NCBI RefSeq assembly: GCF_026342405.1
Contig: NZ_JAPEMU010000001.1
Coordinates: 4,712,001 to 4,776,000, forward strand
Direction: 5' to 3'
Source: Kitasatospora sp. NBC_00240
GTDB taxonomy: Bacteria > Actinomycetota > Actinomycetes > Streptomycetales > Streptomycetaceae
DNA: 64,000 nucleotides
Shown: piece by piece, positions 1-8,171 of the stretch
Numbering within the stretch: the first letter of the stretch is position 1
Layout: every line of letters begins with the position of its first letter
Notes under the pieces: generated by a model
Database searches by the model: none
Told to the model about the DNA's origin: nothing
Seen by the model: only the letters and a program-made list of their open reading frames with translations
Made by a program: the position numbers and the translations under genes

Positions 1-816
1 ACCCTGTACTTCCTGGAGTACGCCGAGGCGCTGCGCCCGGTCCACCTGGACACCGAGATCGACATGACCCGGGTGCTGGCCCACCGGACCGCGGCCCGCG
101 AGCGGGGCGTGCGCTACTCGGTGGTCAGCTACCTGCTGCACAGCGCCGGCCGGGCGCTGGCCCGCCACCCCGAGGCCAACGCCGTCACCCTGCCGAGCTG
201 GCCGAGCCGGTGGCGCGCCCCGCGCACCGCCCGCTTCGACGGCGTCACCGCCAAGCTGGCGCTGGACCGCACGGTGGACGGTGAGCGCACGGTGCTCTCC
301 GCCCTGCTGCCCGGCCTGCAGGACGCCGCGATGGCCGACATCCAGCGGCAGATCGACCGCTACCGCGACGGCGACCTCTCGGACCTGCCGGAGTTCCGCG
401 GCCCGCGGCTGCTCGGCCGGCTGCCCGTCCCGCTCGGCCGGCTGCTGTTCGGGGCCGTGCTGCGCAGCCCGGCCCGCCGACCGGGGATCTTCGGCACGGT
501 GTCGGTCAGCTCGCTCGGCCACCGGCCGGTGGACGGCTTCTACTCGACCGGCGGCACCGCGGTGACGCTCTGCCTGGGCCGGATCACCGACCGCCCGGTG
601 GTCCGCGACGGCGTGGTCGTGGTGGCGCCGGTGATGCGGCTCAGCCTGACGTTCGACCACCGGGTGATCGACGGCGGGGCCGCCGCCGACCTGCTCGGAG
701 AGCTCAAAGTGACCTTGGAGGGTTTCGATGACGGGGAAGGCAGTGCGGGGTCCGACCTACGGGGAGCTGATCAGGATCTCCGAGCGGGACGGCCGATGGC
801 AGCAGGTACGCGTTGA
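1..816 (+). CDS. 2-oxoacid dehydrogenase E2-type acyltransferase catalytic domain (5' partial)
   Basis: The reading frame is open from base 1, so the start lies outside the window; 271 residues are visible. The motif DHRVIDGG near the C-terminus (about bases 655-678) is the catalytic His-x3-Asp-Gly motif of the E2 acyltransferase/chloramphenicol acetyltransferase fold. No lipoyl or E1-binding domain is seen in the visible part, which suggests a free-standing acyltransferase rather than a housekeeping dehydrogenase core. The last 89 bases overlap, in another frame, the phosphopantetheinyl transferase gene that follows, so the two are probably translationally coupled. With the downstream oxygenase, hydrolase and exporter the setting suggests a biosynthetic acyl transfer; the substrate is unknown. 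The family call is secure, the biosynthetic role is inference. Confidence 0.8.
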   Translation, partial: TLYFLEYAEALRPVHLDTEIDMTRVLAHRTAARERGVRYSVVSYLLHSAGRALARHPEANAVTLPSWPSRWRAPRTARFDGVTAKLALDRTVDGERTVLSALLPGLQDAAMADIQRQIDRYRDGDLSDLPEFRGPRLLGRLPVPLGRLLFGAVLRSPARRPGIFGTVSVSSLGHRPVDGFYSTGGTAVTLCLGRITDRPVVRDGVVVVAPVMRLSLTFDHRVIDGGAAADLLGELKVTLEGFDDGEGSAGSDLRGADQDLRAGRPMAAGTR

Positions 817-1603
817 CCTGACCCGCCACGGCGTCGCCGTGCTCTACGCCAGGCTGGCGGACTGGCGGCCCGACCGTGCCGCCGGTCCGCGCCTGCGCGC
901 GCTGCTGGGCCGCGACTGGGCCCGCTACCTGGACCTCACCCACCCCGACGTCCGCCGCCGCTTCGCGGCCTCCCGGGTGCTGCTCAAGTACGCGGCCGGC
1001 CAGGTGCTGGACGTCCCCCCGGACAGCGTCGAGCTGGGCTACGGCGCCACCGGGCGGCCGTACCTGCGCGGCTACGACGCCGTCGACATCAGCCTCAGCC
1101 ACACCGACGACCTGCTGCTGGTGGGCCTGACCACCCGCGGCGTGATCGGCGTGGACGCCGAGCGCGCCGACCGGCCGATGTACTCCAGCGGCCTCGGCAA
1201 GCACGTCTGCACCCCGCACGAACTCGACCTCCTGGAGGGCCTGGACCCGGCCGAGCGCGACGACGCGCTGGTCCGGGTCTGGACCCTCAAGGAGGCGTAC
1301 AGCAAGGCCCGCGGGCTCGGCATGCAGTTCCGCTTCACCGAGTTCGGCTTCCGGCCCGGCTCCGACCCGACCGGCCTGGACCGGCCGGACGGCGAACCGG
1401 GCACCGGCACCGAGTGGTCGTTCCGCACCTACGTCGTCGACGAGGACTACATCGTCAGCGTCGCGGTCGGCGACGCCGGCTTCGGCGGCACCGACGACAC
1501 CGCCGCCAGCTCCATGCTGGACGGCGGCTTCGTCGACATGCTCACCGAAGTCCTGGGCGGGGACGACCCGCAGGACGAGGAGGACCCCTGGGACACCTGG
1601 TGA
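728..1603 (+). CDS. 4'-phosphopantetheinyl transferase (Sfp type)
   Basis: The 291-residue product would transfer phosphopantetheine from CoA to a serine of acyl- or peptidyl-carrier proteins, activating PKS or NRPS enzymes. Visible family motifs in order are GRPYL (substrate side), ISLSHTDDL, the Mg-binding GVDAE and the CoA/Mg motif WTLKEAYSKARG. The ATG has a good SD (GGAGGG, 5 bases upstream) although it lies inside the end of the preceding acyltransferase gene. The C-terminal 60 or so residues are acidic (DDPQDEEDPWD) and beyond the usual domain end. A carrier-protein-dependent pathway must be encoded nearby or elsewhere; none is in this window. Family call is confident. Confidence 0.9.
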   Translation: MTGKAVRGPTYGELIRISERDGRWQQVRVDLTRHGVAVLYARLADWRPDRAAGPRLRALLGRDWARYLDLTHPDVRRRFAASRVLLKYAAGQVLDVPPDSVELGYGATGRPYLRGYDAVDISLSHTDDLLLVGLTTRGVIGVDAERADRPMYSSGLGKHVCTPHELDLLEGLDPAERDDALVRVWTLKEAYSKARGLGMQFRFTEFGFRPGSDPTGLDRPDGEPGTGTEWSFRTYVVDEDYIVSVAVGDAGFGGTDDTAASSMLDGGFVDMLTEVLGGDDPQDEEDPWDTW

Positions 1604-1618
1604 TCCCACCGGACCGAC

Positions 1619-1654
1619 GGGCCCGAGCACGCGACCGGACGCGTGCGCGGGCCC
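1619..1654 (+). terminator. Hairpin after the phosphopantetheinyl transferase gene
   Basis: Two 15-base arms (1619-1633 and 1640-1654) pair with one mismatch around a 6-base loop, starting 15 bases after the stop codon. There is no T-run, as is common in this genus. It may separate the first two genes from the monooxygenase transcript. Confidence 0.5.
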
Positions 1655-1782
1655 CGCACGCGTGCCCGTGCGCGGGCCGGCCGGCCGCAAGCCGGACTTA
1701 AGCGGCGGCGCCCACGCTGGTGCGGTACGACGGGCCACCCGCATCGGCAGGCGGCCTTGGCCGGCTTCGGGCGCTAGGGGAG

Positions 1783-3048
1783 ATGATGGCTGAGGAATTG
1801 TCCGCTCAGGTGTGCGTGGTCGGCGGTGGCCCGGCCGGCCTGACACTGGGTCTGGAACTCGCCCGCCGCGGTACCCGGGTGGTGGTGGTCGAACAGAGCG
1901 GCCACTTCAACCGCTCGTTCCGCGGCGAGTCGGTCTCGCCGGACTCCGTCTGGCTGCTGGACCAGCTCGGACTGCTCGACCAACTGCGCGGCTCCTTCCT
2001 GGAGATGCGCCGGATGGAGATCACCGACGGCGGCCGCACCGTGCTGACCGCCGACTTCTCCACCTTCCCCTACCCGCACCCGTACCCGGTGGAGCTGCCG
2101 CAGCCGGCGCTGCTCACCGTGCTGGCCGAGGAGGGCGCCCGACACGAGGGCTTCACCCTGCTGCGCCGCGCCACCGCCGTCGAACTGCTGCGCGACGGCG
2201 ACACCGTGACCGGGGTCCGCTGCTCGGGCCCGGACGGACCGGTCGACATCCACGCCGCCCTCACCGTCGCGGCGGACGGCCGGTTCAGCAAGGTCCGCGA
2301 GATGTCCGGCCTCAGCTACACCAAGATCCCGCTCGACCGGGACGTGGTCTGGCTCAAGCTGCCGTTCCCCGAGGAGTGGGACGACACCACTTACCGGGTC
2401 CGGATCAAGGGCGAGCACCACGGCCTGTTCATCCCCACCCACCCCGACGACGTCCGGGTGGGCTTCAACATCCCCAAGGGCGGGCTCAAGGCGCTGCGCG
2501 CCGAGGGCATCGGCGCCCTGCACCGCCGGCTGGACGAGCTGGCGCCCGAACTCTCCGACGCCGTCCGGGCCGAGATCCGCGGCTGGTCCGACACCTCGAT
2601 GCTGGACATCTTCACCACCCTCGTGCCCGAGTGGTCGATGCCCGGCCTGCTGCTGATCGGCGACTCCGCGCACACCCTGTCACCGATCCTCGGCCAGGGC
2701 GTCAACCACGCCATCATCGACGCCGTCACGCTCGCCCCGATGATCGCCCCGGTGCTCGGCGACGGCCCGGCCGACCACGCCGCGCTGATGCCCGTCCTGC
2801 GGGACTTCCAGCAGCGCCGGGAGGGCTCGATAGCCCGCTCGCGCGGCCTGCAGCTGCGCCAGGAGCGGATGTTCGCCCTCTCCGGGACGATGGCCGTGGC
2901 CGGCCGCCGCGCCCTCTACCGGCTCGTCGACCGCAGCCCGGCACTCAAGCAGAAGATCCTGGCCGGCGCCTACTTCCAGCTCCAGGAGCCGCTCACCGCG
3001 CCCGGCCGGCCCGCCGACCGGCCGACGCCCACCAAGGCCGGGGTCTGA
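1783..3048 (+). CDS. FAD-dependent monooxygenase (class A flavoprotein)
   Basis: About 421 residues. The N-terminus carries the FAD dinucleotide-binding fold (GGGPAGLTLGLELARRG), followed by the RGESVSPDS substrate-side loop, the DG motif (ADGRFSKVRE) and the GD motif LLIGDSAHTLSP with LGQGVNHAIIDA that binds the FAD ribityl chain. This is the p-hydroxybenzoate hydroxylase superfamily, which hydroxylates or epoxidises small aromatic or polyketide substrates with NAD(P)H and O2. I took the ATG at 1783 (a second ATG follows at 1786, with AGGGGAG just ahead); a GTG at 1720 would add 21 residues without an SD. It heads a row of same-strand genes (DUF4260, hydrolase, DoxX). Substrate unknown. Confidence 0.88.
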   Translation: MMAEELSAQVCVVGGGPAGLTLGLELARRGTRVVVVEQSGHFNRSFRGESVSPDSVWLLDQLGLLDQLRGSFLEMRRMEITDGGRTVLTADFSTFPYPHPYPVELPQPALLTVLAEEGARHEGFTLLRRATAVELLRDGDTVTGVRCSGPDGPVDIHAALTVAADGRFSKVREMSGLSYTKIPLDRDVVWLKLPFPEEWDDTTYRVRIKGEHHGLFIPTHPDDVRVGFNIPKGGLKALRAEGIGALHRRLDELAPELSDAVRAEIRGWSDTSMLDIFTTLVPEWSMPGLLLIGDSAHTLSPILGQGVNHAIIDAVTLAPMIAPVLGDGPADHAALMPVLRDFQQRREGSIARSRGLQLRQERMFALSGTMAVAGRRALYRLVDRSPALKQKILAGAYFQLQEPLTAPGRPADRPTPTKAGV

Positions 3049-3076
3049 GCCCCTCCCGTACGGAAGGAACACGCGC

Positions 3077-3553
3077 ATGCCCGAGTACTCCGCCACGCGT
3101 ACGGCGCCCCGCCCCGACCCGGTCGACCGGCTGCTGGACGAGGCCTTCCCGCCCGCCGCGCCGGCCCCCGACCGGCTGCCCTGGGACTCCTGGACCTGGC
3201 GGCACCCGGTCGGCCGGGTGCTGAGCGCCGGCCTCGGGCTGGGCGCCCTCGCCCTGGGCGCCGCCCTGGGCGGGCTCACCACCTGGACGTACTGGGTGGC
3301 CCTGCTCGCCCCCGACACCGCGCTCTTCTACGACCTGGCCAACGCCGGCCCGGAGATGGGGCAGTTGAGCCCCAAGGCGGCCCGGCTCTACAACCTGCTG
3401 CACCACCCGGCGCTGCCCGCGGCGGTCATCACGCTGGGCGTCACCACCTTCGGGCAGCCGCTGGTCGTCGGCGGCCTGGCCTGGCTCGCGCACGTCGCCC
3501 TCGACCGGTCCTTCGGCTACGGCAAGCGGCTGCCCGACGGCCGCCGCTGCTGA
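3077..3553 (+). CDS. DUF4260-like small membrane protein
   Basis: 158 residues with a charged N-terminal tail of about 45 residues, then hydrophobic segments near 48-75 and 108-140. The C-terminal signature LAWLAHVALDRSFGYGKRLP matches the conserved end of DUF4260 proteins as I remember them. No enzymatic role is established for the family. The ATG follows AAGGA by about 10 bases, and only 28 bases separate it from the monooxygenase, so the two are probably cotranscribed. In this context it could be a membrane accessory of the same pathway, but that is inference. Confidence 0.75.
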   Translation: MPEYSATRTAPRPDPVDRLLDEAFPPAAPAPDRLPWDSWTWRHPVGRVLSAGLGLGALALGAALGGLTTWTYWVALLAPDTALFYDLANAGPEMGQLSPKAARLYNLLHHPALPAAVITLGVTTFGQPLVVGGLAWLAHVALDRSFGYGKRLPDGRRC

Positions 3554-3603
3554 TCCGCCGACCGCCCGGCCGCCCCGGCCACCCCGACTTGGAGAAGCCC
3601 GAC

Positions 3604-4719
3604 GTGGAACACCTCGAAGAACTCAAGGAGTTCGCCCGGCTGCACGCGCGCGGCCAAGGCCTCGCCGAGGGCCAGGTGGCCGCCCTGCTCGCCCGGATCA
3701 GCAACGACGATCCCGGCGCGGCCGGCTCCTGGGCCAAGGTCTGGAACGCGCAGGCCGACGCCCTGCTCGCCCGCGGCCGCCCGCTGGAGGCCTGCCGGCA
3801 CTACGCGCTGGCCCGCTTCCCGCACCCCGGCGGCACCGAACCGGATCCGGAGCGCCGGCGCGCGCAGAGCGCCTCGGTGGCCGCCTTCGACCGCTGGCGG
3901 CGCACCCAGCCGGGCATCGAGCGCCTCGAACTCACCCACCCCGACGGCACCCTGGCCTGCTGGACGATCGGCCTGGACGCCCCCGAGCCCAGACCGCTGC
4001 TGCTGGTGATGGGTGGCATCGTCAGCGTCAAGGAGCAGTGGGCGCAGCTGCTGCCGAAGTTCGCCAAGCTCGGCTTCGCCGCCGTGGTCGCCGAGCTGCC
4101 CGGCGTCGGCGAGAACACCGTGCCGTACGACGAGCGGTCCTGGCGTCTGCTGCCGTACCTGCTGGACCAGCTCACCGGCCGGGCCCAGGTGGACGACACC
4201 TCGCTGCTCACCCTCAGCTTCAGCGGCCACCTCGCGCTGCGCGCGGCGGTCGAGGACACCCGGATCCGCAGCATCCACACGGTCGGGGCGCCGGTCTCCC
4301 GGTTCTTCACCGACGCCGCCTGGTGGGAGCGGGTGCCGGCGGTCACCAAGGAGACCCTGCGCCGCCTCACCGGCGCCGCCGACCACGACGAACTCTTCGC
4401 CCGGCTACGGAGTTGGGCGCTCACCCCGGAGCAGCTCTCCGCGGTGAAGGTCCCGGTCGGCTACGTGGTCAGCACCCGGGACGAGATCATCCCGCCGGCC
4501 GAGCACGCCCTGCTCGGCGCGAACCTGGGCCGGGTCCGGCTCAAGGAGTTCGACGACGTGCACGGCTCCCCGGCCCACCTCGGGGAGATGCGGCTGTGGC
4601 TGCTGCACGGCCTGCTGCGGGCCCGCGGTGTGGACGACAGACGCACCGCGGCGCTGGGCCTGGTGCTCGGCGTGCAGGGTGTGGTCTCCCGGTTTCGGAA
4701 GACTCCCGTCCACCACTGA
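3604..4719 (+). CDS. Alpha/beta hydrolase (FrsA-like)
   Basis: 371 residues from the GTG at 3604, chosen because GGAG sits 9 bases upstream; a TTG at 3589 is also in frame but overlaps that SD. An N-terminal helical region of about 100 residues precedes an alpha/beta-hydrolase core (LLLVMGGIVSVKEQW; AELPGVGEN). The nucleophile elbow reads LSFSGH, so the first Gly of the usual GxSxG is Ser. A late acid (STRDEIIPP) and His (DVHGSPAHLGE) complete a plausible triad. The two-part layout recalls FrsA/DUF1100-type esterases and pathway hydrolases. It follows DUF4260 by 50 bases in the same direction. Substrate unknown. Confidence 0.8.
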   Translation: MEHLEELKEFARLHARGQGLAEGQVAALLARISNDDPGAAGSWAKVWNAQADALLARGRPLEACRHYALARFPHPGGTEPDPERRRAQSASVAAFDRWRRTQPGIERLELTHPDGTLACWTIGLDAPEPRPLLLVMGGIVSVKEQWAQLLPKFAKLGFAAVVAELPGVGENTVPYDERSWRLLPYLLDQLTGRAQVDDTSLLTLSFSGHLALRAAVEDTRIRSIHTVGAPVSRFFTDAAWWERVPAVTKETLRRLTGAADHDELFARLRSWALTPEQLSAVKVPVGYVVSTRDEIIPPAEHALLGANLGRVRLKEFDDVHGSPAHLGEMRLWLLHGLLRARGVDDRRTAALGLVLGVQGVVSRFRKTPVHH

Positions 4720-4886
4720 CCGAAATGACGTGAGGTAACCCGATGAAGTGGGTACGTTTCGCCAAGTTGCCGTCCGGCCGGGGGATTTCGCTGCTGCGTG
4801 CCGCCGGGCCAGGGCGTCCGTCGCTGGCCGCACCGCTGCGGTCGGCGGTTGTCCGGGCCTCGCGCCCGCGCGCTGAGAGGAAGACC

Positions 4887-5237
4887 GTGACCGCCCTGAT
4901 CTGGATCCTGTCGATCCTGCTGATCCTTGAGTTCGTTTTCGCCCCCGTGAATCTGATCACCGGTCGCAACGCGCCCCTGTTCACCGAGTTCACCGGCATC
5001 GAGAGCCGCACCGCGATGCTCGTGGTGGCCGGCCTGGACGCCCTGGGCGCCCTGCTGGTGGCCATCGGCCTGTTCGCCCCGAAGGTGAGCGTGGCGGGCG
5101 CCGTGCTGCTCACCGCCCTGTGCGCCTGGTACATCGTGATGATGGTCCTGAACGGCCACTTCGGGATGGGCATGATCGGCTTCCTGCTGTTCGGCAGCTG
5201 GGCGGTCGGGCTGCTCTGGGCCCAGCTGGCCCGCTGA
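4887..5237 (+). CDS. DoxX-like integral membrane protein
   Basis: 116 residues from the GTG at 4887, which has GAGAGGAAG just upstream; the frame is open back to an ATG at 4743 (164 residues), but the extra 48 residues are basic and non-hydrophobic, unlike the family. Four hydrophobic helices are evident (starting ALIWILSILLILEFVFAPVN). The conserved Asn-rich first helix and the NGHFGMGM loop fit the DoxX/DUF4345-like four-helix family, often linked to quinone or redox functions. It ends the same-strand run begun by the monooxygenase, with a strong hairpin 64 bases later. Confidence 0.75.
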   Translation: MTALIWILSILLILEFVFAPVNLITGRNAPLFTEFTGIESRTAMLVVAGLDALGALLVAIGLFAPKVSVAGAVLLTALCAWYIVMMVLNGHFGMGMIGFLLFGSWAVGLLWAQLAR

Positions 5238-5609
5238 GCCCGGGCGGGACCGGCTCCTCGTACCCGTTCGCCCCTCCGTCCCCGTCCCCGTCCCCGTCCC
5301 GCCGGCACCGCGGTCGAGGCAGACCGCGGTGCCGGCACCACGACCAGCCCCGGCGGCCCGTCCGCCGGGGCCGGCCCGTTTCCCGGCCCCGCCGCCCGTC
5401 GGCCCGCCCGGCCTTGCCCCGCCCCGCCGGCCCGTCGCTGCGAGCGCCGGAGCGCCGGAGCGCCCGACGACCCGCGAGGGCACCCGCAGGCCTCCGACCT
5501 CGGGCCCAACCGAGCCTTAAGCGCCCCACGCCACCGTCGAGGCGGGGGACGCGCCCCCGGCCGGATCTCGGAAACCCACGCTCGATTCGGTAGGCGAAAG
5601 GATGGAGAC
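5238..5609 (+). other. Intergenic region between the DoxX-like and exporter genes
   Basis: 372 bases without a supported gene. It holds a short GTCCCC hexamer run (about 5276-5300), the hairpin at 5301-5336, a CTTAAGCG palindrome-containing motif at 5516-5523 and the exporter's SD. The exporter therefore probably has its own promoter here. Confidence 0.7.
5301..5336 (+). terminator. 15-bp perfect hairpin after the DoxX-like gene
   Basis: Arms 5301-5315 and 5322-5336 are perfectly complementary with a 6-base loop (GAGGCA). Position 64 bases past the stop codon suggests a factor-independent-like terminator without a U-tract. Confidence 0.7.
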
Positions 5610-7139
5610 ATGGCAGACGAGACTCTGCTGACCGGCGCCGGGGAGACCCGCGGCGACCCGACCCGCACGGCGGTGATGACCGGCGCCGCCCTGTTCATGG
5701 TGTCGCTGGACAACCTGGTCGTGACCACGGCACTGCCCAAGATCCGCGAGTCGCTGCACACCGGCCTTTCCGGGCTGGAGTGGACTGTCAACTCCTACAC
5801 CCTCACCTTCGCGGTGCTGCTGCTCACCGCCTCCGCGGTGGCCGACCGGTTCGGCCGGCGCCGGCTGTTCGGCATCGGCATGGCGATCTTCACGCTGGCC
5901 TCGGCCGCCGCGGCCCTGGCACCCGGCATCGGCACCCTGATCGCCGCCCGGGCCGCCCAGGGTCTGGGCGCGGCGATCGTGATGCCGCTGACCCTGACCA
6001 TGCTCTCGGCGGCCTTCCCGCCCGAGAAGCGCGGCGCGGCGCTGGGCATCTGGGGCACCATCGGCGGCCTCGCGGTCGCCCTCGGCCCGGTGGCCGGCGG
6101 CATCGTGATCGACTCGGTGTCCTGGCAGTGGATCTTCTGGATCAACGTGCCGATCGGCGTGCTGCTGCTGGTCCTGCTGCCGGGCTGGCTGGCCGAGAGC
6201 AAGGGCGCCTCGACCCGGCTGGACATCACCGGCACGGTCCTGGCCAGCGCCGGCCTGTTCGGCCTGGTGCTCGGCCTGATCCGGGGCAACACCGCGGGCT
6301 GGACCAGCGCCGAGGTGGTGCTCAGCCTGATCGCCGGCGCCGGCCTGCTGGCGCTCTTCCTGGTCTGGGAGTCCCGTACGCCGACGCCGATGCTGCCGCT
6401 GCGGCTGTTCCGCTCGGTGAGCTTCTCGGCGGTCAACGCGGTCGCGATGCTGATGTACTTCGGGATGTTCGGCGCGATCTTCCTGCTGACCCAGTTCATC
6501 CAGAACGTCCAGGGCGTCTCGCCGCTGGGCGCCGGTGTCCGGCTGCTCGCCTGGACGGCACTGACCCTGGTGGGCGCGCCGATCGGCGGCGTCCTCTCGG
6601 ACAAGATCGGCGGCAAGCCGATCGTGTTCGTCGGGATGGTCCTGCAGGCGCTCGGCCTGGCCTGGATCGCGGTGGTGCTCTCCGAGACCACCACCTTCCC
6701 CGACCTGCTGCCGGCCTTCCTGGTCAGCGGGCTGGGCATGGGCCTCTACTTCGGCCCGGCGGCCAACCTGGCGCTCGGCTCGGTCAGCCGCTCCGAGGAG
6801 GGCATCGCCTCCGGTGCCAACAACGCGATCCGCGAGATCGGCGGCGTCTTCGGCGTCGCGGTGCTGAGCGCGATGTTCGCCGCGACCGGCGGCTACACCT
6901 CCAAGCACGAGATGGTGGCCGGCATGCAGCCGGCCATGTGGGTCGGCGCGGCGGTGGTCGGGCTCGGCGCCCTGGCGGCGCTGCTGATCCGCGGCGGGAA
7001 CCCGCAGGAGGCGGCCGCCTCCCAGGCCGGCTCCCAGGCTCCCGCAGCGAAGGTGTCCCAGGCTGCTCCCCAGGCCGTCCTGGCCCGTGAGACGTCCGGC
7101 CCGGTGAAGTCGGCCGACCAGGCGGCGGCGGTGCTCTGA
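5610..7139 (+). CDS. MFS drug/metabolite exporter, DHA2 (EmrB/QacA) family
   Basis: 509 residues, the usual size for 14-helix DHA2 exporters that expel drugs or self-made antibiotics with proton antiport. The motif D1-like segment MVSLDNLVVTTALPKI in helix 1, motif A ADRFGRRRLFG after helix 2 and motif C-like GLAVALGPVAGGIV in helix 5 are all present. About 45 C-terminal residues are a hydrophilic Ala/Gln-rich tail. AAAGGATGGAG precedes the ATG. It is likely to export the product of the upstream biosynthetic genes (inference from position). A very strong hairpin ends the unit. Confidence 0.9.
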   Translation: MADETLLTGAGETRGDPTRTAVMTGAALFMVSLDNLVVTTALPKIRESLHTGLSGLEWTVNSYTLTFAVLLLTASAVADRFGRRRLFGIGMAIFTLASAAAALAPGIGTLIAARAAQGLGAAIVMPLTLTMLSAAFPPEKRGAALGIWGTIGGLAVALGPVAGGIVIDSVSWQWIFWINVPIGVLLLVLLPGWLAESKGASTRLDITGTVLASAGLFGLVLGLIRGNTAGWTSAEVVLSLIAGAGLLALFLVWESRTPTPMLPLRLFRSVSFSAVNAVAMLMYFGMFGAIFLLTQFIQNVQGVSPLGAGVRLLAWTALTLVGAPIGGVLSDKIGGKPIVFVGMVLQALGLAWIAVVLSETTTFPDLLPAFLVSGLGMGLYFGPAANLALGSVSRSEEGIASGANNAIREIGGVFGVAVLSAMFAATGGYTSKHEMVAGMQPAMWVGAAVVGLGALAALLIRGGNPQEAAASQAGSQAPAAKVSQAAPQAVLARETSGPVKSADQAAAVL

Positions 7140-7177
7140 GGCCCGTCACCCCCCGGAGGCCGGCCCACGGCCGGACC

Positions 7178-7214
7178 GGTCCGCCCCCGCCAGGACGCCT
7201 GGCGGGGGCGGACC
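7178..7214. terminator. Bidirectional terminator, 17-bp perfect stem
   Basis: GGTCCGCCCCCGCCAGG at 7178-7194 pairs exactly with 7198-7214 across a 3-base loop. It lies between two convergent genes (exporter ending 7139, minus-strand gene ending 7230), so it can serve both. Confidence 0.9.
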
Positions 7215-7229
7215 GCTGCCGTGCCGGGG

Positions 7230-8171
7230 TCAGCGCATCCAGTCGGTGCTGGTGTGCAGCAGGGCGCCGTCGGCGCCGTACAGCCGGATCGCGTCGGCCT
7301 CGGCGCCGGCCCGGCGGGGCACCGCGAACCAGTGCGGGGCGCTGCCGGCCACCGTCACCGGGGCGACCTCGGTGCTGGTCCCGTCCGACCAGGTCACCCG
7401 TACCGTGGCGACGTCCGGGCCGACCGAGGCGACCAGCACCGGGGTGTGTCCCAGCTCGCCGCCCTTGAAGCCGAGCAGGGCGCCGTCCAGGCCGTGGCTG
7501 CGGTCGGTGGCGGGTAGCGGCCCGGCGGTGGGCGGCGGCACGTCGTGGACGGTGTCGTCGACGGCCCGCCGGCCGTCCACGGTGAGGTAGAGGTTGGCCT
7601 GGTCCGTGCCCGACCGCAGCCGCTGCTCCGCGTAGGCGTCGTCCTCCTCGGGCAGCTGCGGGATGACGGCGTGCCGCTCCTCCCAGATCCGGTCCAGCTG
7701 CCCGCGGGCCTGCTCCCGGGTGGCGACGGCCGGCCAGATCGCCACCCAGGCCTGCCACTCCTGGCCACCCGCCGTCCGCCCCTGTCCGACCACCGCCCGG
7801 ACGGGGGTCAGCGGGTCGCGGCCGGCCGGGGCCGCCGCGGCGGGGGTCACCACCGGGGTGCCGGTACCGGCCGGCGCCGCGGCCACCGCCGGGGCGCCCG
7901 TCCCGGGCCCGGTGCCGGCCAGCACCGCACCGGCGCCGACCACGACCGCCGTGGCGAGCGCCGTGGCCACCACCGCGGCCAGGCCCCGGCGCCGGCGCCG
8001 CGCCCGGCCGCCGGCCAGCACCCGCTCGTACGGGACGGGGCCGATCTCCAGCCCCTCCGCGAGCCCGGCCAGCTCCCTGGCCACCAGCGGCTCCCCGCTG
8101 TCGGGGCCGTCGAGGCCCTCAGGGTCGTCGGAGCCGCCCGGACGCCCGTCCGTACCCCTGCTGCCGTTCAT
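7230..8171 (-). CDS. Putative membrane-anchored partner (anti-sigma-like) of the adjacent sigma factor
   Basis: 313 residues: about 60 cytoplasmic residues rich in Asp/Gly, an Arg-rich stretch (GGRARRRRRG), one membrane helix (about 63-86, AAVVATALATAVVVGAGAV), a Pro/Ala linker and an extracytoplasmic domain of about 190 residues with no motif I recognise. Its ATG overlaps the stop codon of the sigma-factor gene (ATGA), so the two are translationally coupled. Single-helix proteins coupled in this way to SigE-family sigma genes are common in actinomycetes, which makes an anti-sigma or signal-sensing role plausible; no zinc-binding HxxxCxxC motif is seen. Confidence 0.6.
   Translation of the reverse strand: MNGSRGTDGRPGGSDDPEGLDGPDSGEPLVARELAGLAEGLEIGPVPYERVLAGGRARRRRRGLAAVVATALATAVVVGAGAVLAGTGPGTGAPAVAAAPAGTGTPVVTPAAAAPAGRDPLTPVRAVVGQGRTAGGQEWQAWVAIWPAVATREQARGQLDRIWEERHAVIPQLPEEDDAYAEQRLRSGTDQANLYLTVDGRRAVDDTVHDVPPPTAGPLPATDRSHGLDGALLGFKGGELGHTPVLVASVGPDVATVRVTWSDGTSTEVAPVTVAGSAPHWFAVPRRAGAEADAIRLYGADGALLHTSTDWMR

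Noticed and set aside
1720..3048. Monooxygenase start at GTG 1720
   Set aside because: No SD, and the FAD-binding fold begins right after the ATG at 1783.
4743..5237. A 164-residue version of the DoxX-like protein
   Set aside because: The extra 48 residues are basic and unlike the family, and the GTG at 4887 has a better SD.
5276..5300. GTCCCC hexamer run as a functional repeat
   Set aside because: Only about four units in very GC-rich noncoding sequence; chance slippage is enough.
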